From CAYWBW01 sp964456745 (GTDB lineage Bacteria > Patescibacteriota > Gracilibacteria > GCA-2401425 > JAJOLG01): DNA of 48,430 nucleotides. The position numbers were made by a program, and so were the translations under genes. A model generated the notes under the pieces. The model worked only from the letters and a program-made list of their open reading frames with translations, made no database searches and had not been told where the DNA came from. The stretch is taken from assembly GCA_964456745.1 (NCBI GenBank), contig CAYWBW010000015.1, forward strand, positions 1-48,430, written 5' to 3'. Of this stretch, positions 30,694-40,145 are shown one piece after another; position 1 is the stretch's first letter, and the number at the start of each line of letters is the position of its first letter.

Positions 30694-31497
30694 TTACTCT
30701 TTAAGTATACTCAATAGCCATCTAAATGAATTATGTGCTTTTCGATATCTTTCGTGTATTCTTTTGTGATTTGATCACATTGAATTTTTCTTTCGTGAAG
30801 AATTGGGTTCTGTTTTCCATCTGCTACTTGATTGTCAATACAGCATTCTTGGTGATATATATTTATTGTATGGATCAATTATTTCATCTATTGGACCCTT
30901 AATTTCCTCAAAAGCATCTAAGACTGATTTAGAATTTCTTGTTACGTGACTTACTTGTTTTACTGCACCATTGGCTCTGTTCTCAAAAAGTATCATTGTT
31001 TTTTCAAAATGTTTTATAAATAATATTATACGACTTATGTAATATTCATTTGGCTTACCTTCTAATTCTATAAATAATTCTTTAATATCTTTACATATTT
31101 TTTTCATTCACATTATATGTGATATATCTGCGTCGTTAGCGTAAGTGTCTAAATTTTTTCTTACGCTTAGTTTGAGTCTTAATTGCTCTCTTGTCCGTTT
31201 TCATACAAGTGTAATTGGTTGAGATATTGGTCCTTTTTTTCTTAATTTTTCTGCGTCTTTTAATTTTCTGTCATATCTTGGAGATTTTCATGGTGCTTTA
31301 GTTGCTCTTTTAAATTGAGGAACTCTCCTTCTTTTTTTCTTCTTTTCAGGTTCATTTTCTCCTTCTTGTATTATTCGATAAATATCTCGATCATCTCCAA
31401 GTTTTTCTGCGATATCGCTATATACCAATCTATCTTCTTTTCAGGATAGAATACTTTTATTAAAATTTGATTTTGTAAAATGAATTGTATTTTTCAT
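30694..31497 (-). CDS. Hypothetical basic protein, possible DNA-binding
   Basis: 267 aa. Very basic: an early KKKKRRRVPQFKRATK stretch and further Lys/Arg clusters (SRKKNSMGSNHKRIHERYRK). Residues 24-40 (LVYSDIAEKLGDDRDIYRII) could form a helix-turn-helix. No signal peptide or membrane helix. No family recognised. Promoter-like TTGCAT-17-TATCAT lies just upstream. It is flanked by a toxin-antitoxin pair and a dispersed repeat on one side and a decayed UmuDC-like gene on the other, so this is an accessory region. Confidence 0.75.
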
Positions 31498-31523
31498 TTT
31501 TGTAAATTTTAAGATTTCAGTAT

Positions 31524-31552
31524 ATGATACATGAAAATGTGGAAAAATGCAA
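31524..31552 (-). promoter_or_regulatory. Possible promoter of the basic hypothetical protein
   Basis: Minus strand TTGCAT (31547-31552), 17-nt spacer, TATCAT (31524-31529), 27 nt before the ATG at 31497. Confidence 0.4.
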
Positions 31553-31598
31553 GTGGGAAGGTGGTTGAGATGGAAAGGGCATAAATTATCTTAATTAA

Positions 31599-32198
31599 GT
31601 AAACAAAAGTTCACTTAAAAAATTATGTGAAGAAAATAAGTTTGATATACATCTTCAAGATTATCTTATTCAAAAACTAAATTCTACTATTTTACTTAAA
31701 GTAAAATGAGATTCAATGATAGAAGAGTGAATAAAAGAAGGGGATTTGGTAATAGTTGATAAATCTTTACAGGCTAAAGTAAATGATATTATTATTGCTG
31801 TTGTTGATTGAGAATTTACTGATTTAAACATGGGTCTTAGAAAATTAAATATCCTCCTTAGAGGAAAAGATTTTAAAATTGATTCAGATTTTATTATGTT
31901 TAAACACCCTGTTAGCGATAGAAAGATTTTGATAAATAGTATATCTATACTTTTTGATAAAATTTTTAATGAAAATATTTTATATAGATCTACTTGAGTA
32001 AATTTTCAAAATTTAAAAAATCAAGACTCAAAACAAATGGATTTATTAAATTACAAAGAGCATGAAAAAAACTCAAAACTTTCAAAGGTTGTAAATAAAC
32101 TAAATTTTAAATTTTGAAGATTTACAGTGCTTAGTGCTGCGAGTTTGATTAAGAAAAAAAGTATGAGGATTGATGATGTGATAGGGGAGGTTATTTAG
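31599..32198 (+). pseudogene. Chimera of UmuD-like S24 peptidase segment and UmuC little-finger segment, no start codon
   Basis: An open frame of 199 codons after an in-frame TAA at 31596. No ATG, GTG or TTG precedes the conserved part. The first ~75 residues resemble LexA/UmuD S24 peptidases: HLQDYLIQKL, LLKVKGDSMIEEGIKEGDLV (Ser of the G-D-S-M motif) and IVDKSLQAKVNDIIIAVVDGEF. From about residue 85 it resembles the C-terminal little-finger domain of Y-family polymerase UmuC: FKHPVSDRKILINSISILFD, LYRSTGVNFQNL, KLSKVVNKLNFKFGRFTVL. The polymerase palm, fingers and thumb are absent. It most likely records a large internal deletion of a umuDC-type operon plus loss of the start. Confidence 0.65.
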
Positions 32199-32222
32199 AT
32201 GTGTTTAAATTTATAAGTGCTG

Positions 32223-33317
32223 TTAGTTCTTTACAGTAACCTTGCTCCAAAATTTTATTTCTTCTTGGTTGCATTTGTTTTCAAGAATTGTAAATAAAAC
32301 TATAAATCATCACAAAAAATAAATTGGAATGGCAATAATGATTAAAGATATGTCAAAAATTGAGAGATCTACTCTTACTAATAAATCATAAATTCAATGT
32401 AGTAATATTGATATTGTGATTCAAAATATAATATTTAGACTGGAAAATATTTTATTTTTAGAATTGTTAGTATATTTTGAAAGAAAATTTATAATAAAAT
32501 GTTTTTTTCATATTTTTTCATCTTTTTTAAGAATTGGATTTGTAAAAAATGCACGTCAATAATAATATCAAAATAATCATGAGCAAAGTACGTGTACCAT
32601 AGTGCTAATAGTAATTCTTATTATTACTAGACTAAATAAATCTTTGAGATTTCACATATTAACATCTAAAATTGAAAATGCTCAAGTCGCATATGAAATA
32701 CTATCCCATTTATACCAAAAATAAGAAATGTTTTCAAAAAATGCAAATCACATTGCAGCAAAAATAGATATTGCTACAAAATCATTTATTGAATGAAATT
32801 TTATGAATTCAGGAGCCAGATAAACAAAACAAAGGCAGAGCAGTACAGTTACTATTAACATAATGCTATCTGGATTTATCAGGCTAAATGCAAGAATTCA
32901 AAAGAGTATTATTCTTAAGATTCATCTAAATTTAGGATTTATTACAATATGCTTTGCTATTTCTTCTGAAAATCAAATTCATAAATAAGCTAAAAAGGAT
33001 GCTGCTATTGCAATAAAAAAATAATCTCATGATATTGCATTGATTGCACTTTCAAAGTTATTAAATCAAAAAAGATTTACAATATTGTCTTGGTAATTTT
33101 CAACATGAGTAATTTTTAGGAATATCAAATTACTTTCTATTCATCAAAGATTTCAATAATAAAGTACAGGGATTGAAGAAAGTCATCATATTAAAAATGA
33201 GAATATTCAAGTTGATAGTTTAATTTTATGCTTTGAGTCAAATACAATAAACCAAATAGCAGCTGGTATTAAAGCAAGCAAGATGATAATCAAAACTGAA
33301 GCTAGTGATCAAGTCAT
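32223..33317 (-). CDS. PrsW-like intramembrane metalloprotease (M82)
   Basis: 364 aa, about eight to ten hydrophobic helices. The three family motifs are in order: SEEIAKH (EExxK/H type) at about residue 117, FFENISYF (FExxxY) at about 200, and HGIYD (HxxxD) at about 315. PrsW proteases cut anti-sigma factors inside the membrane in Firmicutes. The target here is unknown. It is divergent from the acidic membrane-anchored protein gene. Confidence 0.88.
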
Positions 33318-33373
33318 GTTAATTTATTCTATAAATTATAACATAAATTAATAAAAAATAGTATATTTAAATC

Positions 33374-33402
33374 TTGACAATATGCTGTATTCCATATATA
33401 AT
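33374..33402 (+). promoter_or_regulatory. Consensus promoter placed for a leaderless transcript
   Basis: TTGACA (33374-33379), exact 17-nt spacer, TATAAT (33397-33402). Both hexamers are perfect. The start codons ATG ATG lie at 33406 and 33409, where transcription itself should begin (about 7 nt after the -10). Confidence 0.8.
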
Positions 33403-33405
33403 AAA

Positions 33406-34464
33406 ATGATGAAAACAAAAATAAAAAAGATAATATTATACTGGGGAATTTCAATATTGCTTATAGTAGCATGAGCAAGCTTGTATAGTGAATTAACAAA
33501 ACAGTCTGAGCTTTATGTATCTGATGATGCTTTTTTAGAAGAATGAAGTTCAAGATTTTTTTGAAAAAAATTATACTGAAAATTTAGATATAGAACTTAT
33601 TATAATACTTGTAAAAGAATGGGCTGAAATTTTTCTCAATCAGAGAATTATAAACCAACTGCTTATTGTTATACTGATACAAAGTTTAATGTATATGAAA
33701 TCAATCCAATCTTATGCAATAGATTGAAATGATATTATAATACAAATAGTAAAACGGTTAAGAGTAATATTATATCAAAATGCATGAGTAAAATAAAATA
33801 TTTTACTGTTCGTACTGATAAAAAAGATACTTGCGATCAAATAGATTGATTTTATTCTTGAACTAAAAAACAAATACATCAAGATTGTTACACTGTAGAT
33901 AAGGTGTTCAGGCAAAAAATTAATAAATCGATATGTGAAAATGTTCAATGATTAATATCAACAAGTGCTGTTTCTTCACGTTACACCTGGTGTTATACAA
34001 AGGAAACGTTGGCTCAAAATCTATATAGTAGAAGGTGAGATGATTGATATGATAAATATTGATATGAAAAAATTGAAGAAAATGAGGAGGGGGTTGAAGA
34101 TGTTATTATTGGTGATGATTATATAGATGATGAAGATCTTTATGAAGAAAGTGAAAAAGATGAAGAAGATGATTCGGATTTAGGTGGTATTGATGAAAGT
34201 CAGTTTGGCACAGATAGTTCAGCACAACAAACTAGTCAAGAGGAGTATGAGTTAGAAGATGATGATCTTGAGGAAGATTATCAATTGTATGAAGAGGATG
34301 ATGAGTTTGAAGAAGAGTACCAATGAGATCAAGATTCAAGTACTAATTTAGATAATATTTCATGTGAAAATTTGGATGATTTCTGGGAAATTGAAGATTT
34401 GACGGATGATGAGATTAATGAATATTTTGATTTTGTTGATGAGTGTGATGAGGAAGAGGAGTAA
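33406..34464 (+). CDS. Membrane-anchored protein with very acidic C-terminal tail
   Basis: 352 aa. N-terminal helix KIILYWGISILLIVAGASLY is a signal anchor or signal peptide. Residues about 50-215 form a Cys-rich extracytoplasmic part with repeated short motifs (YNTCKRMGG, TAYCYTD, LCNRLKGYY, KCMSKIK, SICENVQG, WCYTKE). The last ~135 residues are dominated by Asp and Glu, a probably disordered tail that could bind cations or basic partners. The second ATG (33409) may be the real start if the mRNA is leaderless. No family recognised. Confidence 0.8.
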
Positions 34465-34538
34465 TGGTTAGGTAATTTTGGTATTTTGTGAAAACTTGAG
34501 GATTAAATATTTTAAATTCATGTTGTTTTATATAAATA

Positions 34539-34706
34539 TTAAATCTCATAATCTTCAAAATCTCAGTTATTCAAATCTTTAAAAACTAAATTTAAATTTC
34601 GATCTAAAATATTACAGAATGATTTATTTTTAAATGACATATTATCTCAAATCTCTTTATCATTTTTATGTCTCAAAATAATTGGATAAACAGTAATTAT
34701 AAGCAT
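34539..34706 (-). CDS. Small ORF, uncertain
   Basis: 55 aa (MLIITVYPIILRHKNDKEIGDNMSF...) with two UGA Gly codons and TAA stop. It lies 8 nt downstream of another uncertain small gene on the same strand. No family. Composition resembles neighbouring proteins, but short length makes it doubtful. Confidence 0.3.
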
Positions 34707-34714
34707 AAAGATTG

Positions 34715-35062
34715 TTATTTATTAGATTTTGCAGTTTTTGAAATCTTTGAAATATTATCCATTTTATCTTGAATATTTTTAGGTGGATTTTCTAAGTATT
34801 CAATTTCTGGCTCTTTATTTTGCACAGTAGAAATTAATCAAATTTTAATGTTATCTTTTATATATTCTTCTATAAAAGTTAGAAACAATGTGCTCATTGT
34901 AATGTCTTGATTTTTTACCTTGGTTGTAAAGTTTTGTTTTGTTCGCTTAGGTGCTTTGAATGATATTTGTGCTAAATAATTTATTAGTTTAAAAATAACT
35001 ATACATAGTTTTAAATGTAGATTGATTTCAATGGAAATTTTAATTAAAAGGAAGATAGCCAT
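34715..35062 (-). CDS. Small hypothetical protein, start uncertain
   Basis: Up to 115 aa if it starts at the ATG at 35062, but that ATG lies inside a perfect 32-bp palindrome, so a start further in is more likely (ATG at about 34905 gives MSTLFLTFIEEYIKDN...). The middle part KQNFTTKVKNQDITMSTLFLTFIEEYIK could be a ribbon-helix-helix-like segment. Only one UGA. Lys-rich C-terminus. No family recognised. Confidence 0.4.
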
Positions 35063-35090
35063 AGAGACGCGATTAATCGCGTCTCTATGG
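35059..35090. repeat. Perfect 32-bp palindrome
   Basis: CCATAGAGACGCGATT followed directly by its exact reverse complement, 16+16 bp with no mismatch and no loop. It is G+C-richer than its surroundings and followed on the plus strand by TTTTAATT, so it could terminate transcription towards the right. It could equally be a mobile palindromic repeat or a protein-binding site. Confidence 0.85.
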
Positions 35091-35124
35091 TTTTAATTGT
35101 TATTAAAGAATCAAGATTTAAAGA

Positions 35125-37320
35125 TTAATCAATTTCATCAATTTGAAAAGAAGAGTTGGTAGATTCTGTAGCTCAACCTAATCTAAGGTTTGTTTTTCAT
35201 GACTCTAAACCATAAGTAATAGAGGTTGAATCTTTTCTGACTCACCAGGTTAGGTTTGAAGCTGATTCGGTTGCAGAAGATCAAATCGATGGAGGCGTAT
35301 CTCAGTTGAGAGAATCAAGTCATACTAGGATGTAATCATTTCCATTACCTAGCTCTTCTTCTATATTAGCCTTAACAACAAAGTAAGCTGTTGTTCCTGG
35401 AGTGATTTCTGCATCAATGTTTTCTCATGGAATTGTATTAAATGCTGCATATATTGTAGTGTATCAGATAGCTGTAACGTTACCGGTACCTGCACTGTTT
35501 TGATAAGATTCAATTTGCATTGAGGATGATAGTCATGCAGATGCTGCAATGTTCATGTTCATAAAAGTCTTGTTGTCTTGATTTCATCAGAGTCTTTCTA
35601 TCCATATTGGGGTTCAAGGGTTGTTTGGATATCTGAATCACATTCAAGCATTTTTAGAGATTTTAACTTTAAGTTTTTCCAGGATCACTTTTAATGTATT
35701 ACCACTATCATCAGTATTTGTTGTTGAAGCAACATCTACTTTTATTATACCTATAACTTTTCATTCTCAAGCAAGATTGGAACTGTCTTGTTCTAAATTA
35801 ACGCTTGATCATCAGTAATTACCTGAATTAACAATGGAAACTCAGGCAATTTTTGCAGCAACTACTGATCATGGATTAGAAGGTTCTGTACTTGCTCAAT
35901 CATTTGCATCAATTCCTCTGTCAGTTCAATTAACAGATACTTTTGTTAATTGACGTCAGGAATTAAGTCACTTAGCTTTTAATACTTCAAATCATAAGCT
36001 TAAATTATTAATTGGAACTGCCATTGTATCACGTCACATCTTTTTAAGAACATATTTTACATAAATTCTTTCATTTGTTTGTCCAATATCAAGATTGATG
36101 TTTTCAAACACTACATTATCATTATTAGGTGATAAGGATCATTGAGCAATTATGGTACCACTGTCGTCATAAAGATTTATAGATTCTATTGTGTTATAAA
36201 CCTCATTGTAAGATTGTCCTGATGAATAAATATTAACTCATGCTTTTTCTAAAATAACATTTTCATTTGTAGCTTTTAATTTAATAGCAGCTACGAAATC
36301 AGTCGTTGTTCCAGCGAGCATATTTTGACTATATTTTACATTTCAAACTCATCATGGTCCAGTTGTTTCATTGTCCATAGACATTTCAAGTGATGGCCAC
36401 GCATGCTTGGTAGCCTGATCTTCACTTGGAGCAGGTGGAGACATGCATCATATACTTTTTAACTCATAACAGTTCGCACCCATTATTTGATGAGTTTCAA
36501 TTACTGTCTTATTAGTGTCTATTTCATTTGGTGAACATTCTCTTATTGCGTTATCGTTAGCTCATTTTAATGTTGTAAAGTATCATCAGATGTATTCACA
36601 AATATTTTGATTTGATATGATTCATTCAGTCACAGGAGTATTAATAACTTCTTCAAACTCCCCAGCAACAACACCCCAATTAACTCTTCTAGGATACTTT
36701 TTTCCTCTACCCATATCTTCTAAAGACACTCTTACTCACTCATCTATATAAGCTCTTGCATCATCATTCTTTTTAACTGTATAGTTTGTTCTACCCATCA
36801 TACAATTATAGGTATTTGCATAATTTTTATATTTTTTATACATTCTATAATAATAATTATAAATTCTCCTATTCTTACTTTTATATATATTAGCCTTATT
36901 TTTAAAAGATACAGACTTTTTTCAATAAAGAGTTCAAAGGGCTGCTCATTTAATTAATAATTCTTTATTTTTGTCTAAACTTAGTTTAGTATAACATGAT
37001 AACTTTCTACATGAATACTCACTGTTTCTACAAGTGCTTGAACCTCTTTTTCTCCAAGAGCTCATGTTTTCTAAAAAAGATTCATCTTCTGATCATCATT
37101 CAAGATATGCAGTTTCTGCATTTAAATCTTGCTCATATGTTTGCAAAAATTCATCAAACTCATATCTTTCTTCTTCATTTAAAAATGATAACTCTGCTTC
37201 GCTTGGTGGAGTTATGGCTAGGTCATCTTCCCCTGAACTGCTAAAGACAAAAAAGCCTCATGCTAGTATTGCTACTGATACAAGTCATGTAATTAGTAAG
37301 TTAATTTTTTTGTTTTTCAT
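35125..37320 (-). CDS. Large surface/exported protein
   Basis: 731 aa. N-terminal anchor NLLITGLVSVAILAGGFFVF, then an acidic spacer (about 40-80), a Cys- and Tyr/Lys-rich segment (SSTCRNSEYSCRKLSCYTKL; YNYYYRMYKKYKNYANTYNC), and from about residue 270 a long beta-type region of Thr/Asn/Val-rich repeats such as TTDFVAAIKLKATNENVILE and VTAIGYTTIYAAFNTIPGEN. The latter resembles tandem Ig-like adhesin domains, but no family is certain. Gly is largely UGA. It has its own TTGACA-16-TATAAT promoter. Its N-terminal plan (anchor, acidic, Cys-rich) parallels the 352-aa protein nearby. Confidence 0.82.
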
Positions 37321-37350
37321 ATTTTTGTTAATGTTAATAGTAATACTACT

Positions 37351-37378
37351 ATTATAGTAATTTTTTTCACTTTGTCAA
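37351..37378 (-). promoter_or_regulatory. Consensus promoter of the 731-aa surface protein gene
   Basis: Minus strand TTGACA (37373-37378), 16-nt spacer, TATAAT (37351-37356), 30 nt upstream of the ATG. Confidence 0.75.
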
Positions 37379-37423
37379 ATGTGGAATATATTTTGTTATG
37401 ATATATTAAGAATTGGGATTTAA

Positions 37424-37484
37424 TATTTATAAAAATTCAAAAATTACAAAATTACAAAAATTTATACACTAAATCTAAAGTTGT
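37424..37484 (-). repeat. AT-rich dispersed repeat, copy 3 (inverted)
   Basis: On the minus strand it reads ACAACTTTAGATTTAGTGTA then TAAATTTTTGTAATTTTGTA and a TTTTTATAAATA end, nearly the same as copy 2 at 30624-30688. Confidence 0.65.
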
Positions 37485-37567
37485 TGATCACTAATAACGC
37501 ATCAAAAAAAGATTTACCCACAATATTATTTCACTTTTCCAAAAAAAACAGCTAAACTAGATTCACA

Positions 37568-39043
37568 ATGCTTACAAAAATATTTAAATTAATTGGCACT
37601 TGATCTGTATTACTTGCGATTTCTTCTTTTGTATCTAGATGAATGTGAGTGTATAGAGATCACTTGCTTGCAAGCAGTTTCTGAGCTGGTCAAGAGCTTG
37701 ATATTTATTTTGCAGCTTTTAGGATTCCTGATCTTATTTACTCTCTTTTGGTTTTTTCTACTATTGCAGTGGCTTTTTTGCCATATTATTTAAAGGTGAA
37801 AGAAGGTGGTGGAATGGATAGAGCTAATATTGTCACTTCAAGGGTGGTGAACTTGCTTACATTAACTATTTGAGTTATATCAATTGTTATAGCTATCTTT
37901 GCTCCATATATAATTGATTTTTATGTTTATTGATTTGGAAAAGAGGCTAAGTGAATGGTTGTATCTCTTATGAGAGTAATGCTCTTTTCTCCGATTCTGT
38001 TTGCAATGTCGTCAGTAGCTATTTCTGTACAAAATGCATCGCATAAATTTTGAACTCAAGCATTAGCTCCGATATTTTATAATGCTTGAATAATATTTAG
38101 TATTTTATTTTGGATTTGAGATTATTGAATTAAAGCACTTTGATATTGAGTTTTATTATGAGCGATTATGCAGTTTTTAATTCAGATTCCAAGTTTGATA
38201 AAAGCTTGATTTAAATGGCATCCGGTTATTAAAATTAATGATGAAATTAAAAATATGGCAAAAGTAGCTTTTCCAAGAATGTTATCAATGTGAGTATATC
38301 AAATCTCACTTACTATTGATACTTTCATAGCTGCAAGTCTTACTGCTTGATCTATAGCAGCAATAAATTTGGCTGCAAATATTGCAAGTTTACCACTTTG
38401 AATGATAGTAGTTTCAATATCAATAACTGCATTTGTACACCTTTCAAAGGAGGCAGATGATAATGAAAAATTTATAAGCAGATTGGAATTAAATATAAAA
38501 AAAACTGTATACTGGCTTTTCCCTGCGCTTATATGACTTTATGCAATTTGAGAACCATTAATTAATTTTTTATTTTATTATTGAAAGTTTTCGAGTAGTG
38601 ATGCTGAGATGACTTATTTTATATTATCTTTTTTATTACTTTCAATTCTTTTTCAAGGTTTTGTTCCACTTTTAAATAGGGCATATTTTGCAAAATGAAA
38701 TACAATAATACCACTAAAGGTATCTTTAATTGCTATGATTGTTAATATTATTGTTTCTTTTATATTGTCAAAATTTTACTGAGCAGTTTGAATAGCGATC
38801 TGAACAGTGTCTTGAATGTTTGTTTATTGTTTTTTATTAATCATTTGGACAAAAAGAGATTTTTGAAATTTTATTCCAATGAAGTATTTGTTTAAAGTAT
38901 TTTGCTTAAGTTTATTAATGTATTTAATTTTATATTACTTAAAAAGTTTTATCTGAGATTTGAATTCATTAATGCAAATTATTATACTATGAATTATATG
39001 ATGAACTTTTTATTTAACACTTTCAAAAAAACTCAGAGACTAA
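37568..39043 (+). CDS. murJ: Lipid II flippase MurJ (MVF/MviN family)
   Basis: 491 aa with about 13-14 hydrophobic helices. The start LIGTGSVLLAISSFVSRGMG is the family N-terminus (SRxxG), followed by YRDHLLASSFGAGQELDIYF (the A/D-xDxYF segment), RIPDLIYSLLVFSTIAVAFLP and GAGSIAAINLAANIASLPLG-type residues in the middle. It flips the peptidoglycan precursor lipid II across the membrane, so peptidoglycan is likely made. Gly codons in helices are mostly UGA. A flavodoxin-like gene follows 52 nt downstream. Confidence 0.93.
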
Positions 39044-39095
39044 AAAGCTAAAAAGCTAAAAACTAATGACTAAAACTAATTAAGTAACTAAAATA

Positions 39096-39659
39096 ATGAA
39101 AAAACTAATAATAACTTCTCACCCAAGCTCCTCCTGATTTACCCATTTAATTGCCCACGAATACAAAAAAGCCAGTGAGGAAAGAAATCATGAAGTTGAA
39201 ATTTTAGATTTGTATAAAACAGATCTTAAACAAAATTTTTTATTTTTTGAAAGTATAGAAAATATTCCGCAAGATAATGCTCAAATAGAGATTCAAAAAA
39301 AGATTTCTTGGGCAGATGAACTTATATTTATTTTTCCTATTTGGTGGTGAGATTGTCCTGCAATAATGAGAAATTTTTTTGATCAAAATTTTTCTGCTTG
39401 ATTTGCATTTTCTTATGAAAATTGAAAAGCTAAATGACTATTAAATTGAAAAAAAGCTAGAATTTTTGCAAGCTGCGATGCTCCGTGATTTTTTTATAAA
39501 TTTTTTCCAATAAGACTTAAATTTCTTTGGTGAATGCTGAGGTTGTGATTTTGTTGAATTGATTTGGATACTGTTGATGTGTTTGATAAGATGAAGAGTA
39601 GAAATGAAGAGGATAGGAAGGTTATGCTTGGAAAAGTTAGGGTGAGGGCTTTGATTTAA
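39096..39659 (+). CDS. NAD(P)H dehydrogenase (quinone)-like flavodoxin-fold protein
   Basis: 187 aa. KKLIITSHPSSSGFTHLIAH is the FMN phosphate-binding start, EVEILDLYKTDL the second strand, and WADELIFIFPIWWGDCPAIM carries the conserved FxFPxWW active-site segment of the NQO1/KefF-type family. RNFFDQNFSAGFAFSYE follows. It probably reduces quinones or similar acceptors with FMN and NAD(P)H. It lies between murJ and a MazG-like gene, all plus strand. Confidence 0.9.
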
Positions 39660-39700
39660 TTTAAAAGCTGCAATTTAAAATTTAATAATTTAAAAAATAT

Positions 39701-39979
39701 ATGAATATTAAAATGTTGTGTGAAAGAGGGCGGCAGATATGGTGAGAGGATCGGGCGAATCTTTCTCAGGTTATAGTTAGGATGGGGAAGGTTTTTTGAG
39801 ATATTTGTCGATTTGAAAGAAATGCTAAAAAAGATGAGATTGTTCATAATGAAGATGAATTAAAAAAAGAACTTTGAAATGTGATATTTTCAGGAATTAA
39901 ATATTGTGATGATTTAGGCTATGATCCCGAGGAATGCATTAAAAAAGCTATTGAGTGTCAGGAGAGATTTGAGAAATAG
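39701..39979 (+). CDS. MazG-like nucleotide pyrophosphohydrolase
   Basis: 92 aa, helical. ANLSQVIVRMGKVFGDICRFE and the acidic HNEDELKKELGNVIFSGIKY segment match the EEx(12)ExxD-type metal site in outline, followed by CDDLGYDPEECIKKAIECQERF at the C-terminus. The aspartate that normally follows ELG is Asn here (ELGN), so activity is uncertain. The family hydrolyses NTPs to NMP and pyrophosphate. Last gene of a murJ-led plus-strand group. Confidence 0.75.
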
Positions 39980-40039
39980 GAGTAGTGATTAATTTTTAAT
40001 TTACAATTTTCTTTTTTTTAATGAAAAAATAACAATTTC

Positions 40040-40052
40040 GTCATTAAATGAC
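40040..40052. repeat. Short palindrome GTCATT-A-AATGAC
   Basis: Perfect 6+1+6 inverted repeat 36 nt upstream of the fibre-gene -35 box, 60 nt after the MazG-like stop. It is followed by CAGGTTTTC, a poor T-run. Could be an operator or a weak terminator. Confidence 0.35.
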
Positions 40053-40087
40053 AGGTTTTCTTGATATGACAAAAGTTTCATTTCACC

Positions 40088-40115
40088 TTGTAAATTATTA
40101 AAAATCCGCTATAAT
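40088..40115 (+). promoter_or_regulatory. Promoter of the collagen-like fibre gene
   Basis: TTGTAA (40088-40093), 16-nt spacer, TATAAT (40110-40115), 30 nt before the ATG. Confidence 0.6.
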
Positions 40116-40145
40116 AATAAGAAAAACAAAATTAACAAAAATAAA

